Shown piece by piece: positions 33,885 through 46,930 of a stretch of 64,000 bases of DNA. The DNA lies in assembly GCF_963678975.1 (NCBI RefSeq), contig NC_089275.1, positions 14,787,682-14,851,681 of the forward strand. The letters are read 5' to 3'. Under the pieces are notes generated by a model. It had not been told where the DNA came from. It saw only the letters and a list, made by a program, of their open reading frames with translations, and ran no database searches. Positions within the stretch are counted from its first letter, which is position 1. Each line of letters starts with the position of its first letter. Both the position numbers and the translations under genes were made by a program. The stretch is from Dysidea avara (lineage: Eukaryota; Porifera; Demospongiae; Dictyoceratida; Dysideidae).

Positions 33885-36800
33885 TGCCTGAGACTGTAGG
33901 ATTGGAAGATGTAGGAGTCACAACAGGGGTACTATTGAGATCAGTATTTTTCAAACAGTGACCACTGCCGTTCTTTCTGTATCCTGTTGCACAGACACAA
34001 GTGAAATTTTGGCATTGCATATTATCCAACAGACAATGTGAATCTGTCATACATCCTTGAGTAGGTAAACATCTTCCATGCATTAGCTCTAGACCATCTT
34101 GGCAATGACAATATCCTGAAATGGTGTCACAGATGAATGGTCTACCGCAATGAAAAGTACATAAGACATTTGATGGTCTTAGTGCTGAAACACAAGCTTG
34201 GTCTTGTGCAATGTTTCTATCTCTGATGGATTCACACCAGACAGCTCTTCTGCCTTGCAGTGACCAGGGGCCAAATTGCCACCTAAATGATAGGAGGTTT
34301 ATACTATTATCAATGCATTCTTTGGTCTCATATTGATCACTCAAGCAATCATTTTTACGTTGATCATAGTTCAATAACTTTCTTGATCTAAAGCTGAACG
34401 AGGAGATATTCTTTGTTGAAATTGATGTACAGCTGGACCAAGTACTCCATGGGCTATATCTACACCATTCATCCTCTATGCAATCAACTGAACAAGTGTC
34501 TTCAAGTTGTAGTGATGTGTTGCTTACACAATTCTCACAATGTACAAAAGCCCCATCATTTCTCCTCTTACAGTCAATAGTTCGATACATCGTCATACTG
34601 CCACAATAATTACCAACTTTATCAGATCTGCATGAGCCCCATTCAGAATACACCATGTCATAAGTGTAACAATGATTGACATTAATGTCACAAGATCTTG
34701 TTTCTTGAAGATGAGGACAAGACCTGCCAACTTCATTAGAATTAATTAATATATGTCTCTGTCGTGTTTGCATGCCATCTATGTCACAGGATGAGTTACA
34801 CATTGACCATGGCTCAAATTCTGAAACAATGCAATCCACTGGACATGCAATGCTACAAAAATTTTGATGTGAAGGTTTAGGAATAATATCTATGCAGTAG
34901 TGATCTGAAACACTTTTATTATCAGATTTACGGGTACAAGTTACCACTCTGTTACATACTCCATTACCACACAAGTGGCTGTCATTAGCCAGAACACAAC
35001 TCAACCACAAACCAGTATGCCAGTAGTACTGAAATTCATGGCATGGTTCTGTTTTAGTGAGGGATTCACATTGTCTCCCAGTAGGCAATGGGTGTCGCAG
35101 AATTTTCCTAGTAAGCATTATGTTACAAGACGCACTGTCACTACATCCTGAACAATTACTAACATCTTCACTCCATTCTGATAGTACACAGTCACCTGTA
35201 CATGGTAGATAACAATCTTGTGATTCCATAAATGGATTAGAGTTGTTACAGGAAGTAATGTCATGTGGCTGCCCATCTACATAGCAAGAGTAATTTTGAA
35301 ACATTTTCCCATGCCCACAATATCCACTAGTGTATGTGGCAGTAGTAACAATACATGCAGTCCATTCCCCAGGTATAATTTCAACACATGATTTGTTCAT
35401 ACAAGTAGTTGTCTCTTCCAAGAGTGGACATGACCTTCCTAAAGGATTTGGTGGCTGTAACACAGTTCTGTATCTAGTAGTAGTTCCAAAACCACATGAT
35501 GCTGAACAAGGCTCACGTTCTTGCCATTCAGAGACCTTGCAATCAATAGGAAGCTCAACATTACAAGGTGCAGTACTAGTCGGAGTAGGAGAGGCTGCTT
35601 CACACAGTGACTTATTGATCAATACAGTTTTGTTGCCGATGACATTGATACAAGCAACTGTTCTAATCATATTTCCCAATCCAATGTTAGTATCTGAAAT
35701 ACAGGAACTCCAATTTGATACAATCCATTGATAACTGGAACACTCTGGCACTAAACATGCTTCTTCTTGATGCAATTCTTCATTCATCAATTCTGGACAG
35801 TTTTCAGAAAAAGATCCTTTAACTCCTAGAGGTAAAACTGCATGTCTTACTCTAGTTCTGATGCCTGGTGAGGATCCACATGACTTAGAACATGGACCAA
35901 ACTTTGACCAGTTTTTCAGTACACATTTGTAATTACATGGTATGACACAATATTTGAAGTTAACAGGTTTCTTTTGTGAATCACTATGAAGACAATAGGA
36001 ATCCCCTACTACATGACCATTGGTAGTGGAACAAGTCACTGTTCTATTCTTGTATCCTAATCCACAAATTTCATGGCCAGGTAAGTAACAATCTGACCAT
36101 ACACCATTAATCCATACATAACTTTGACATGATGGCAAGGTGGGGCACTGCTCAACTACAACTTCCATTCCATTACTGTCATTGTCCTTACAAACTCCAT
36201 CAATTCCTTGCCAGAGTATGGTACGATATTTTGGTCGATAACCATCAGTTCCACAGGTTACTGAACAAGGTCCATAATACCAGTCACTTTTAATACATTC
36301 ACTCTTACATACTTTACACTCTCTTGTAGTGTTCTCCATTGAATAACCTGGACACTCTTCTATTGGCACTGTGGTGTTCCCAAGCATGCATGTCACATTA
36401 CGTGTTTGTACACCAGTACTGCAATAAGTGGTAGACACTTTACCAATGCATTCATACCACTGACTGTAATCCAATTTATAAACTATACAGCTCTGGTCTT
36501 CATTGCATACTTCAGTTTGTTGAAGCTGTGTTGATGTGCAATTGGATATCCCATAGGCAAGTACATGTCTAGTTCTTTCCCTCATTCCTCCAGCACAACA
36601 TGAGGACCATATAGCCCACTCACTAACAACACAATCATTAGCACATGGTATATTGCAAGAGACATTGCTTGGTGGCTTCTCATCAAGACATTCAACCTCT
36701 GCAACTATGTTTCCATGAATATTTATGCAATGTAATTCTCTGGTAGCAAATCCTGAACCACATGTTTTATTATCAGTCAAGTAACAAGGCAATGTACTTT

Positions 36801-37977
36801 TGATGCTCCATTTTGGATAGGCACACTCATCAGGCATGCAGTATTGCAATTCTTTGCTGTGAGAACATGGAAACTCATCTGGTATGTGGTGTGAAGGTTT
36901 CTCTCTGAATCGATAGCCAGATTTGCTGCCTAAGCTACAGTTATGGAAAGTGATACATTGACTCCACGTAGTCCACTGGCTCAGGTGGCCGTGTTTCAGT
37001 TCACATTGAACAGAGCAAGATACAAGAGTAATTGGTGGAGAATCTAATAAAATTTTGCATTCTGTAAGATTCACATACTCAGTGTGGTTCCCAAATGACT
37101 TTTGGCAGTACACATATCTGTATTTATATCCTTCACCACATTTTGAGCTCTGGTCATATGGAGTACAGCTAGACCAACTGGATGTAACCCATGTCAAGTT
37201 ATACAAGACTGAGCAGGACCTTGTTTCTGTTAGCTCAGGACACGGCACCCCATGAGTATATGAAGATGGTGGATAGTTTATAATGACTCTTGTTCTAACC
37301 TGTTCAAAACTCTTACTATCATAATTTAATAAACATTCTGACCACAAAGACCATCCTGATACCACACACTCACAATGCAACTCACAAGTTTCAGATACAA
37401 AGTTGTGTGGTTTAAAAACTGATACGCAAAAGCTTTGATCAACCTCATCTCCATACAGGTTTATACAAGTAACATTTCTATGTCTCACTCCATGACCACA
37501 ATTAGCTGGACCTGATAGTGGTTCACATGGTCTCCATGCACTGATCTTCCATTGGTAAACAATGTGTATACTATTTACCACACAGTCAATACATGCTTTG
37601 CTTTCATATGTGTGAGGACATGCATGGCCACCATGTAACGGTGGCAGTATTATCTCCCTAGAACGATGTTGTAAAGATGGAGTAGAGGCATTCCATTCTG
37701 ACCAAACTGTTGTGACACAGTCCACAGGCATTACCCCTTCACAAATGGTCCTGTTATTTGGTATGTGTAACCCAAGTTGTTTACAATAATACCATGGTGC
37801 TGTTTGAGTGTTCTTATACATACAGACCACTTTTCTTGTCTTATAAAACATGTAACTGTTATCAATTCTGTGACACTCACTCCATGGTCCAGTAGAGACA
37901 GAAAACAGTCCACCATTGGTCTGGCAACAGGTATTCTCAATTAGTCCAACACAAAGTAGCACAAACAGGAATCTCAT
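33885..37977 (-). CDS. TSP1-repeat receptor (THSD7-like), exon 1: signal peptide, TSP1 repeats, EGF-like modules
   Basis: One large exon encoding almost the whole extracellular part (about 1364 of 1665 residues). The ATG at 37977-37975 begins a clear signal peptide (MRFLFVLLCVGLIENTCC); upstream in-frame codons lack an ATG. The body consists of roughly 15 TSP1-type repeats of two alternating kinds. One is CVVSGWSLWSEC / CKVSEWQEREPCSASCG with Arg-rich strands (TTRYRTV, IRTRVRHAV) and a GRSCP-L-E-T-C end. The other is Y-W-x-x-S-x-W-x-x-C ... CG-G-x-x-R-x-V-x-C. Trp-x-x-Trp pairs are C-mannosylation-type sites and N-glycosylation sequons are frequent. The alternation is that of vertebrate THSD7A/B; likeness is in architecture, orthology untested. 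Residues about 1283-1343 hold two Cys-rich EGF-like modules, then a Thr/Ser/Pro stalk. Donor GCA|GTAAGT at 33885, phase 1. Likely an adhesion or matrix-binding receptor. Confidence 0.9.
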
Positions 37978-38016
37978 CTTTAGACTACGCAGTACACAAA
38001 TCACTGTTACTTGCAA

Positions 38017-40330
38017 CTATGACTATAGGAATACTGTGGCGGGCTTTTCAATTCTTTAGTGTTAAATGATCCTAAACTTGTGTGCAACTTTATGGCATTA
38101 ATACTAGCAGTAACAGTATACATCAACTTTAAACATTTATGGCGTATGCAGTAAATCAGCGATGTTGCTACCATGGAAATGTATGACCTAGATGTTGTAA
38201 TTTGATATCTTGTTATTGTATCAAATGTTTCTAGTTAACATACCAATAATGATCACTTCTCCATTCATCAGTGTCAAGCCAGTTCTAGGCTTCACTGCAT
38301 TCCAATCATTCTGATATCTGGGATACTCTGCTTGAGTGCTCCACAATTGCTTAACAAACCTGTGACTTGTCATAGACTAATTTTGATCTGCAACTTTATA
38401 CTTTCACTACGTATTCCTATTGAATAATATTATTCAGTCTATGGATATACAATTTGGGGCGTATTGCTATGTATATGTATAATCTGGCCCACCCAAAGTA
38501 CCCATAATAATTATTACAGTAATTACATGTAGTTAACACAGCCAATGCTGGTAATGTAAAAATAAAATTTGTACACATTCCAATAACCAGTGTATGATAA
38601 TTACATTGCCCATACACACATGTGTATAATACCCTACACAAATGTCTGCTATTGTATCATTAAACTTTAGACTAAGTGTGTAATTTCTGTAGCATATTAA
38701 AACATGTCATAACAATATTGTACTGAGGAAACCACAAGATATCATTAAATGTACGTACATGAGTGTGTGTGTGACCAGTCTTGTGTCACTCATTAACACA
38801 TAGCTAGTTGTCAGGTTTCAGTATAAAGGAAGTTGGTCAGAAAAGACTACACATCAATAAATTACACAAGGCTTTACTTTGTTTGCCAACTGATTACTAA
38901 AAAAGTCTAAACTTTAAAATTTGAATTGTTTTATTTCAGCACAAGTATACACTGTAGTTACACAACAATGGTCCTTTGTTGCAAGGTACACCCAGTGTGC
39001 ATGTAGTATTGCAAATATTTTCCACACAGCGTAATTACTAATAAGCATGCATACAGTACAAATTGTTACAATTTCTTAAAACTACTCATATTATTCTTAA
39101 ATATTGTGGGGTGCATAAACTGTTGCTATGGCTACAGCAGTAGACAACATAATAATTACAATAAGTGTGAGCACCACCTAGTTAGTAGGGGTTCACATTT
39201 CAACTGTACTGTATATACATGGAACAAAGGTTGATAGATTCAAAACTAAATTAAAAGCTTCGGATGACATTACTTACCTAGCAACAAAGCATTTCTTGAG
39301 ATAGAGACAAAGTGTTCTTCCATTACAAACCATAAAAGTGATAGCTTGTATGGGTGTAACATTGGAATTATTTAAAATTGAATGTAGCTAGATCGGACAA
39401 GTAACACAAGATCATTGTGTGAATTCTCAAACTTAAATCTGTATTAATTGTTTGCAGTTACTTCCTACAATGGAATTGATTTTTTGAGAAATTTAGCCCC
39501 CTGAAGCTTTAACATTTGGAAACTAAAATAAACACTACTAAAAACCTTTTCTTTTCGTAACTATACACAAACATCTTGTACATAATAGGATACATCAGGA
39601 TTACTCTTACACTAAATGCAATGTTTTATGATTGTTGAAGAGTAGCACAGAGATTTTTCACTACACTTTGCACAAGAAACCATACATACACTCATAGTAG
39701 CATAGTTCTATAAATAGTGATTACTATAATTTGATTGTACATGTACCATTAAATCCTTACAAATGTTAATAGATATCATATAACCTTTGAGGAAGACTCC
39801 ATGACTTTACACATTGTAGGACACACATGCACTCACACGGTATTATTGGATGCATGTACCTATACTCTGGTCACCTACAGACTGAACTGTAGTCAGGTAC
39901 AGACTGAACTGTAGACAGGTACAGACTGAACTGTAGTCAGGTACAGACTGAACTGTAGACAGGTACAGACTGAACTGTAGTCAGGTACAGACTGAACTGT
40001 AGACAGGTACAGACTGAACTGTAGACAGGTAGCTGAATTGGTCAGGTAGATTGTTGAATAATCTCTTCTGTCACATTTTTTTAGAAAATTGGCCTTTTAC
40101 AAAAGTTATCCTCTCTACACAGCTAGCTGAAAATATTGTACATAAGCTAGGACTTAAATTTAGTATTGAGTGTATCTGAATTTTGCTATTCCAGAATTTT
40201 TTGTACAAGAATTCTGCATTGTTTGCAGAAAAAACAACAAAAATATATTTATACGTACATTTGCTTTTAATAGTGTGTTTCTTTGTCTTTATCAATACTA
40301 AAAAAACATTCTAATAGAATATTCAATCAC
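38017..40330. other. Intergenic; upstream region of the receptor gene
   Basis: AT-rich, no supported gene. The promoter of the minus-strand receptor gene should lie in the first few hundred bases, but no core element was assigned. Contains the 22-bp minisatellite at 39876-40030. Confidence 0.5.
39876..40030 (+). repeat. 22-bp minisatellite
   Basis: About seven units of GTACAGACTGAACTGTAG(A/T)CAG in tandem; CAGACTGAACTG and the GTAGACAG/GTAGTCAG alternation are regular. Confidence 0.95.
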
Positions 40331-40581
40331 TATGACTGAATTTTGGAAAATCACCCATATGGGTGCATGTGAAATAATTAGAATCTCCATGTTTAGTGAG
40401 TTGTTAATAAGAGCAGGGAACAGTTTTAAAAATATTTCAAGGATTTTCTTGTAATTTAAGGTATTGAGAATGGTTTACAATCATTAACAGGTAAGTTTGC
40501 ACTATAAAGTTTGTGAGTTGATCATTAAATCTTTTAGGTGTCAAATGCGCCCATATGGGTGATTTTCCAAAATTCGGTCAC
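40331..40581. mobile_element. TATGTGACC-family MITE, copy 3 (divergent)
   Basis: Left TATGACTGAATTTTGG and right inverse CGTGACCGAATTTTGG, with inner arms GAAAATCACCCATATGGGTG. About 250 bp, non-coding. The termini resemble the family ends but are degraded. Confidence 0.65.
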
Positions 40582-41965
40582 GAATAAGCACATAGTTGTT
40601 GGCATAATAACAACATGTAGTTTTGGGCTTAATATAAAAATAAGATTGTGAATATTTTTGCGATGTATTATTTGCATTGCACTATAAATAAATACTTTAA
40701 TATCTATTTAATGTGCATGTTTTATAGCAAGAATGCAGCTCTCACTGAACACTAAATTAAATACAACAGTTTCTTCTTGTCCAGGAGTTTAGTCAGTCAC
40801 ATCAGATTCATCTGGGAAAGACCATAATATTGTTGGCAGCTTTTATCATGATGGCAATTTGACAAGCATGCTGTTGACTTTCTTTGTGCTGCTATATACA
40901 ATCTCACTAGACGTTTACATAAACATCAGGTTCAGAAATTTGAAATAATCATAGACTTATTTGCAGCTATATAGATACAACTGTAACTGTATTGGGCCAT
41001 GTAATCTTTAATAAAGCATAATATCATTATATTATTTGATGAGCAGGTGTGTATGTGTATGTGTGTATACATTATAGGACACTTGTGCCTATATCTGTTT
41101 GGTAATTAATTAAATTTTATAATTTAATATGAAGAAGCATAACTGTGTTGCATGTAGTACCAGTGATGCAATACTAGTCATTAGTACCCGAACAGCACTT
41201 TAGCTTGTGTGTCTGTTGTTGGTTACAACACGTTACATGTACTGCTGATGCATTAATATAACGTGCGATTATAACATCCCTCCCTAAATGTGGATACGTA
41301 CAAACATAGATGTTACTATACATAGCTAGCTAGCACGTTATCTATGACACAACCAATAAAAGTAATAGAATATTATTTGTGATTGGTTAAACAATTCAGC
41401 AGTACCTATTCAAAAGTATGCTATACGTATTATTGACTTTTTCAAGTTCAAGTGTTGTACATTAACAATTCTGAATCAGTTAGCTAACAATTGCTGCAAA
41501 TAGCTAAAATATAAGAAATTGATTCACACTTTCAGCGACCATTGTAAGCACCTGCTATTCATCTCATTTTTCAATCCCAAGTCATGATAACCTTTAGATA
41601 ACATTAAAGATTGTGAGCAGCATTATATATATTACATGTGAATCTCAACAGAAATGTAACGTGTTACTCAGTACACGTAAATGGGTTTGACATTTTGCAC
41701 TTGTGCAGTGTAGAGAATCTAGTAGAAACTACTTCCATGGCTTCATTATTATCCTGTAATAAACTTGGAGAAATTCTATGGAGCATTACACAACACTCAA
41801 GTTTACATCAAAATGATTATGTACACTGCTACAATATATGTACAGTAAACAGTCTGTAAGTAGCCAAAACCTAGTTGCATCACATAAGTATTTCATGAGT
41901 TTTCAACGAGTACAGCAATGCTGAATGTGTTTGCTAGAAATTTTTCAAGACTAAGGAAAGTTGTT
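40582..41965. other. Intergenic, nothing firmly identified
   Basis: AT-rich sequence without recognisable exons or repeats. A 73-codon plus frame at 41638 begins on a non-ATG codon and shows no domain. Confidence 0.5.
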
Positions 41966-42000
41966 CTAATCTCCAGAACTGCCATCACAAAAATGACATG

Positions 42001-42492
42001 CTAATTGTCGAAGTAGTGGCTGGCTGGCTGGCTGGCATCTCTCAAAGAGCAGGCATATCCCTTTTCCTTCCTTGCAACCAATCGCCAAATAGCAGAATAT
42101 TCTACAGGGTTGGGTTGTATCTGTTGTAGACATAGATGAAGAGTAAGTTGAGAGCATTATTTTACTGGTGTATAACAAATCATTCATCGTGATGTTTTTA
42201 CACATACACCTTACCAAGCCCAAATCAATTTCATCAAACTCAGGACAGTGGTCTCTGTTGCCAGGAGAACCTGGTAAACCTGCTGGACCTATTGGTCCTT
42301 GTATACCTGGTTGACCAGTATGTCCCCTGCGACCCTGATGACCAGGTAATCCTCTTCTTTCCTTCTGTCCATCACTACCAGGTATTCCATGACTACCTTG
42401 TATTCCTTTAGGACCAACTGCTCCAGGATATCCACGAGGTCCCTTCACTCCTTTGACACCTTTCTCTCCAGGAGGACATTTTAACAGTGAAG
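42001..42492 (-). pseudogene. Damaged duplicate of the last two collagen exons
   Basis: Exon 42215-42492 (acceptor TTATGCAG, donor TTG|GTAAGG) encodes CPPGEKGVKGVKGPRGYPG and further Gly-X-Y triplets, then NRDHCPEFDEIDLGL. Exon 42001-42120 encodes IQPNPVEYSAIW ... YACSLRDASQP. Both match the collagen exons at 60011-60285 and 59780-59947. Differences: Gly to Glu in GQKERRG (GQKGRRG in the other copy), and an 8-bp expansion of GGCT repeats in the last exon. The shift replaces the Cys-containing end with ASHYFDN and a stop at 42001; the old end is still readable in the shifted frame. The upstream exons expected on the minus strand are absent; repeats occupy 42505-43170. Probably non-functional; expression of the short reading frame is not excluded. 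Confidence 0.75.
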
Positions 42493-42504
42493 CTGCATAA
42501 CAAG

Positions 42505-43170
42505 TACACAGAAAAATTTGGAATTTTCAACTAGAGTAGGGACCATAGCACATTGATAAAAAGTACTGAAACAGGCTGGAGTAGTGCACGATATTAAATC
42601 ACAGTAAACAATAAGAAGTGTTACGATATCCCTACTGTGCTCAGTAATTGGGGTGTGGTGCCATTTCAGATGTGCTATGCGTGGGTTCACCAGTCATAAT
42701 AAGTATTTACAAAAAAAAGTTAACAAACAAGTACAAAGAAAATTTTGGAATTTTCAACTAGAGTAGGGGCCATATAGCACATCGATAAAAAGTACTGAAA
42801 CAAGCTGGAGTAGTGCATGATATTAAATCACAGTAAAACAATAAGAAGTGCTATATCCCTACTGTGTAGTAAAACAATAATAAGTGTTATATCCCTACTG
42901 AACACAGTAGGGAGTAGGGAGCTCAGCACATCGATAAAAAGTACTGAAACAAGCTGGAGTAGTGCATGATATTAAATCACAGTAAAACAATAAGAAGTGT
43001 TATATCCCTACTGTGTAGTAAAACAATAATAAGTGTTATATCCCTACTGAACACAGTAGGGAGTAGGGAGCTCAGTAGGGATATAACACTTATTATTGTT
43101 TTACTAGCTACACAGTACGGATATAGCACAGTAGGGAGTAGGGTGCTCAGTAGGGATATAACACTTACCA
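42505..43170. repeat. Duplicated and inverted non-autonomous repeat cluster
   Basis: A block with TTTTCAACTAGAGTAGGG, GATAAAAAGTACTGAAACA and TATATCCCTACTG occurs at about 42516-42645, 42732-42927 and 42928-43072; the last two form a tandem repeat of about 148 bp. From 43073 the TCCCTACTG text continues in inverted orientation (CAGTAGGGATATAACACTTA). It sits where the upstream collagen exons would be expected. Confidence 0.8.
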
Positions 43171-43518
43171 TTATTCCACGGAACGGCACGGAACGGAATG
43201 GCATATTCCGTGGCATTATTCTCCGGAACGGAACGCCTAAAGTGCCTAGATATATCCTCTAAATCACTTCAAACACTATACTATGTTACTTTTGTGACAA
43301 ACAAAACGAGCCTGCTGTTTCTTGTAGCCGATAACTAGCCTTTCGGCTATAATTATGCCGGCCTCGAATTATGCTAATGTGGGATTTTATCACGTGACCT
43401 GCAGCTGTCATCAGGTGACAACACGAGGGAACACAAGATGAATGGTGACGAATGCAAAGAAGTCCTTTTGTGGTGAATTCAGTCTTTGCTGTAGTTATAG
43501 AAACGGTGCTTCCCAGCA

Positions 43519-43700
43519 AAAACGATCCTGCAAGATCCCGCAGGAGTCCTGCAAGTTCCTGCAAGAAATGACCGGATTCTCTTGCAAGATCCTGGAAAGC
43601 TCTTGCAGGATTTTGCAGGATTCCTGCCAAATCCTGTAATAAATGACCGGATTCTCTTGCAAGATCTTGTTTAAAGTTCTTGCAGGATCATTTTGCCTGG
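43519..43700 (+). repeat. Degenerate CTTGCAGGATCC repeat
   Basis: Short interspersed and inverted copies of CTTGCAGGA, TCCTGCAAG and CTCTTGCAAGATC; AATGACCGGATTCTCTTGCA occurs twice, about 80 bp apart. Confidence 0.8.
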
Positions 43701-45632
43701 GTTATAGCAGGAAGAACCAGAATGGAAGGCAATTCCGACGGCAGAACCAGAGTGGAAAACAACCTGGATGGCAGAACCAGTGTGGTAGACCAGAGCTAAG
43801 AAGGACTGAGAATTACATTTTAGGTACTATAGCAGATCTCAGTGATTTTGATGAGAGATTCAGAGTTTTATAAACAAAGGCCACTCAGTTGAAAACTGAA
43901 CTTTTGGCTTGATTTATGAAAGAGAAATTTAGTACTGTTGTATGTTGCAATAAGTATGGCAGAATTTGAAAACTTATGTGAGTCGACAAGAATCTTTTGG
44001 GTATCAGTAAAAGTGGTGAGTGTGTATTTGTTTGACATTTTGTCTCTCAACGGAACAGCCTGATTGCTCCAAACCTAGCTACAATTTTATAATCTTCTTA
44101 AATGCAACAACTTTGTAAAGATCAGGCTTTACAGGCTCCTTGAGCCTCCTTACTTGTAAACCTATTACTAATGCTAACTTTAGAATGGATATACCATCAA
44201 TTAAACACTAGTGGTGATAATTTTAGTGGCTAAAAGTTAAGTTAAAATTTTATCAAATCTCTTTTGTGCTGCATGGGTTTGCTAAGCCTGTGGTGGAGTT
44301 ACTGAAGTGTTGGTAGCCTGTAGTTGTTTACTATAGATAGGAAAACAATGGCAAGGCCAACAAAAAAAATGTCATTGCTTACTTTCTGGACAAGAATAGC
44401 ATTGATAATAGCTTTTTGATGCACTGCAGTATCACATTGTGGTGGTGATACACAAACATTTAATGGTAGTACCCATTTTGCCACTTTCTCTCTCAATACT
44501 TTTCTTTGACTGCTTGGTTCACACCAATGAAATTATATAGAACATGCTGACCAGGTTTCTACTCTATTTAGAGCTCATTTTAATATGGGCTCTGCTACTA
44601 ACAATTAACCGTACATTTTTATGTTTTAGCGGGAAAAAGGATTAATATTTCCTTGCTTGTTTTGTAGTTCATATCATTATGTTAACAGTTGTTATGTTTG
44701 CTCCAACATGCATATCATCTAGTGTGCAGTGAGGAAGGCTCATCACACAGTGGATCACTCCTTTTGGACAGCTCTCCATCGAGTCAACCTGTCAATGAAG
44801 CTTCTAAAAACTTGTTCACAAGTATACAACTCAGTGAAAAGAAGCAGCATCCTCCAGCAAAATAAAAGACTGCTGATACATACAGAGAATCGTCCAAACT
44901 ATATCAAACAATTCAGCGACTTTAAAAAAAATTTTTTTTCGTTTACAAGATACACGCGTCTACACTGGAAGCAGGTTTTCAAGGCTCTTCCATGGAGCGT
45001 CAGATAACTTTTAAACCTTTCCCCGGTTCTAGCAGGAATGGCCAGGATGACATCTACTTTCACGTAAAACGCAACAGCTTAATACGGCCTTTTTCATGGT
45101 ACAAAGTAGGGGGTTTAACATTACACATAAAACCATTGGCAATGAAAATATTGGCTCACCCCAACAATCCAGCCGCGAACTTTTTAACGAATCCCGGTGA
45201 TACAAGGCTAGATCGCTCCTTGCTTGAATACTTCAGCTAGTTATACCGTTCGTGACGAACGTTATACATGATACAAATAATTTTATAAAAATCACCATCT
45301 CAATCCAATGGTCGCATACCCCGGCTGAGCACTAATCATTAGTGACGCGCGCGCTATATTGCGTGGGCGAGTTGCAATAAAGAAGCATTACTTTCGTGAA
45401 TGTTTAATTCATCAACTTTTCAATGGTCAATAGCCCTTGTACATCATGCTAATAACACGTTAAACTATTTTGATCACATGATCCAACTTAGTAAATGTAA
45501 TCAAATAAATATTAATTTTTAAAAAAATGGTCAATATAAAAACTTTCAAGTTAGCTGTTTGCAGATCTCCAGCATGTAAACCTGTGGAAAAAACGGTCAC
45601 ATTTTATTTGGTGAATTTAAAAAAATCTTTAT

Positions 45633-45681
<49 letters not shown>

Positions 45682-46930
45682 ACACACACACAAACACACA
45701 CACAAACACACACACACACACACTACACTTCACTACACTACATATTCACATAAAAATAGAACACAAGGTATGGTAAGGGTTGTTTACATTAGTTAATTTT
45801 GTGGTCCACCACATATAGCAACAAGGGAAATGTGTATCTGTGATCAAGAATTTAATTTAGATTCTAATATCATAATTAGATGGTCAGACTACCTTTGTCA
45901 ACTAGAGATGAACTGACTTTTGGTAAAAAGTGAGGGGTAGCCAATGCCTTGGGACTCTTGTACACTATGTGAGAAATCCAATCAGAAATACACAAATATT
46001 TTAGAAACCAAATCCTAAATCCAAAATCACATAAAAATAATGGAGAAAGTGAGTTTAACAAAGTAGACAATGATCGATCATGAATAGCTAAAACAAGATG
46101 TAGATCAACAACTGTACAGGTAGTTACTAGTTAGCAATCTCACTAAATGCTTTTAAAATACATAAAGATTGGGACTCTCGTACACACCATTTGGGTGCTT
46201 TGCGTGGGCGTTGGCAACCTCTCTGATACACCATTTCGGTGTTTTGCATGGACATTGGCTACCCCTCAAAAAAACAAAAACAAAAAGACTATACAGAAGA
46301 TGAGCCCTGCACAGCTACGTGGGCTTCTTTGTACAAAGCATACACTCACCTTATTTGCACAGTGCCCAATCGTCATCATGGACGATTCCACCTCCCACCG
46401 TGCACTAAACCAATAGAAACATCATTAAAATAATAACATAAGCATTAATATTATTATAGCATAACACAGCAGCTCAACATTACAGCATGATAAACAAACC
46501 AAAGTATTTATACAGAAAACTACGTCCTAGACAATTAATCGTCTTTGAGCAAGGCCATTTTAACGAAGGCGCAAATTGTGCGTGGGCGGGCATTTCATTA
46601 CATTCTGTTCGCCGTTTATAACTATCACTGGCAAACTAATGTATATACAATATCAAAGAACGTATATATTTAAACAGTTGCATGATACTTATAGACTGTT
46701 TTTTCACTGTCAACAACTTCTTGTGCGTGGGCGACCCACCACACCTCCTCTCCGCACCCTCCCACCCACCCCCTATATGATATATGTGCTATACAGATGA
46801 GCATATAAAAGTTGCTAAAATTAACAGGTTTCTGTAGAATTACTTTTTTTTTAAATTCTAATTGAACAAACAGTACATTTTCATACTATAGCTGAATGAC
46901 ATTAAAATAATTATATTGAATTGTTCTGAT
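43701..46930. other. Gene-poor stretch
   Basis: No supported gene. A Ser-rich plus frame near 44727-44866 (SEEGSSHSGSLLLDSSPS) is bounded by a possible acceptor and ends near an AATAAA, so it may be a last exon, but nothing confirms it. A CG-richer patch near 45250-45360 includes a CGTTCGTGACGAACG palindrome. Also contains the CA run at 45632-45722. Confidence 0.4.
45632..45722 (+). repeat. (CA)n microsatellite
   Basis: About 90 bp of CACACA with a few CAAA and CTCA interruptions. Confidence 0.96.

Noticed and set aside
35330-35731. 133-codon plus-strand frame opposite the TSP1-repeat exon
   Set aside because: It is antisense shadow of the coding exon; no domain, no splice context.
42966-43262. 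Frames with repeated TIISVISLL / DITLIIVLL
   Set aside because: Translations of the duplicated TATATCCCTACTG repeat.
44729-45240. Plus-strand frames of 92 and 82 codons and a Ser-rich alternative
   Set aside because: Three frames compete over the same DNA, and none has a domain or convincing exon borders.
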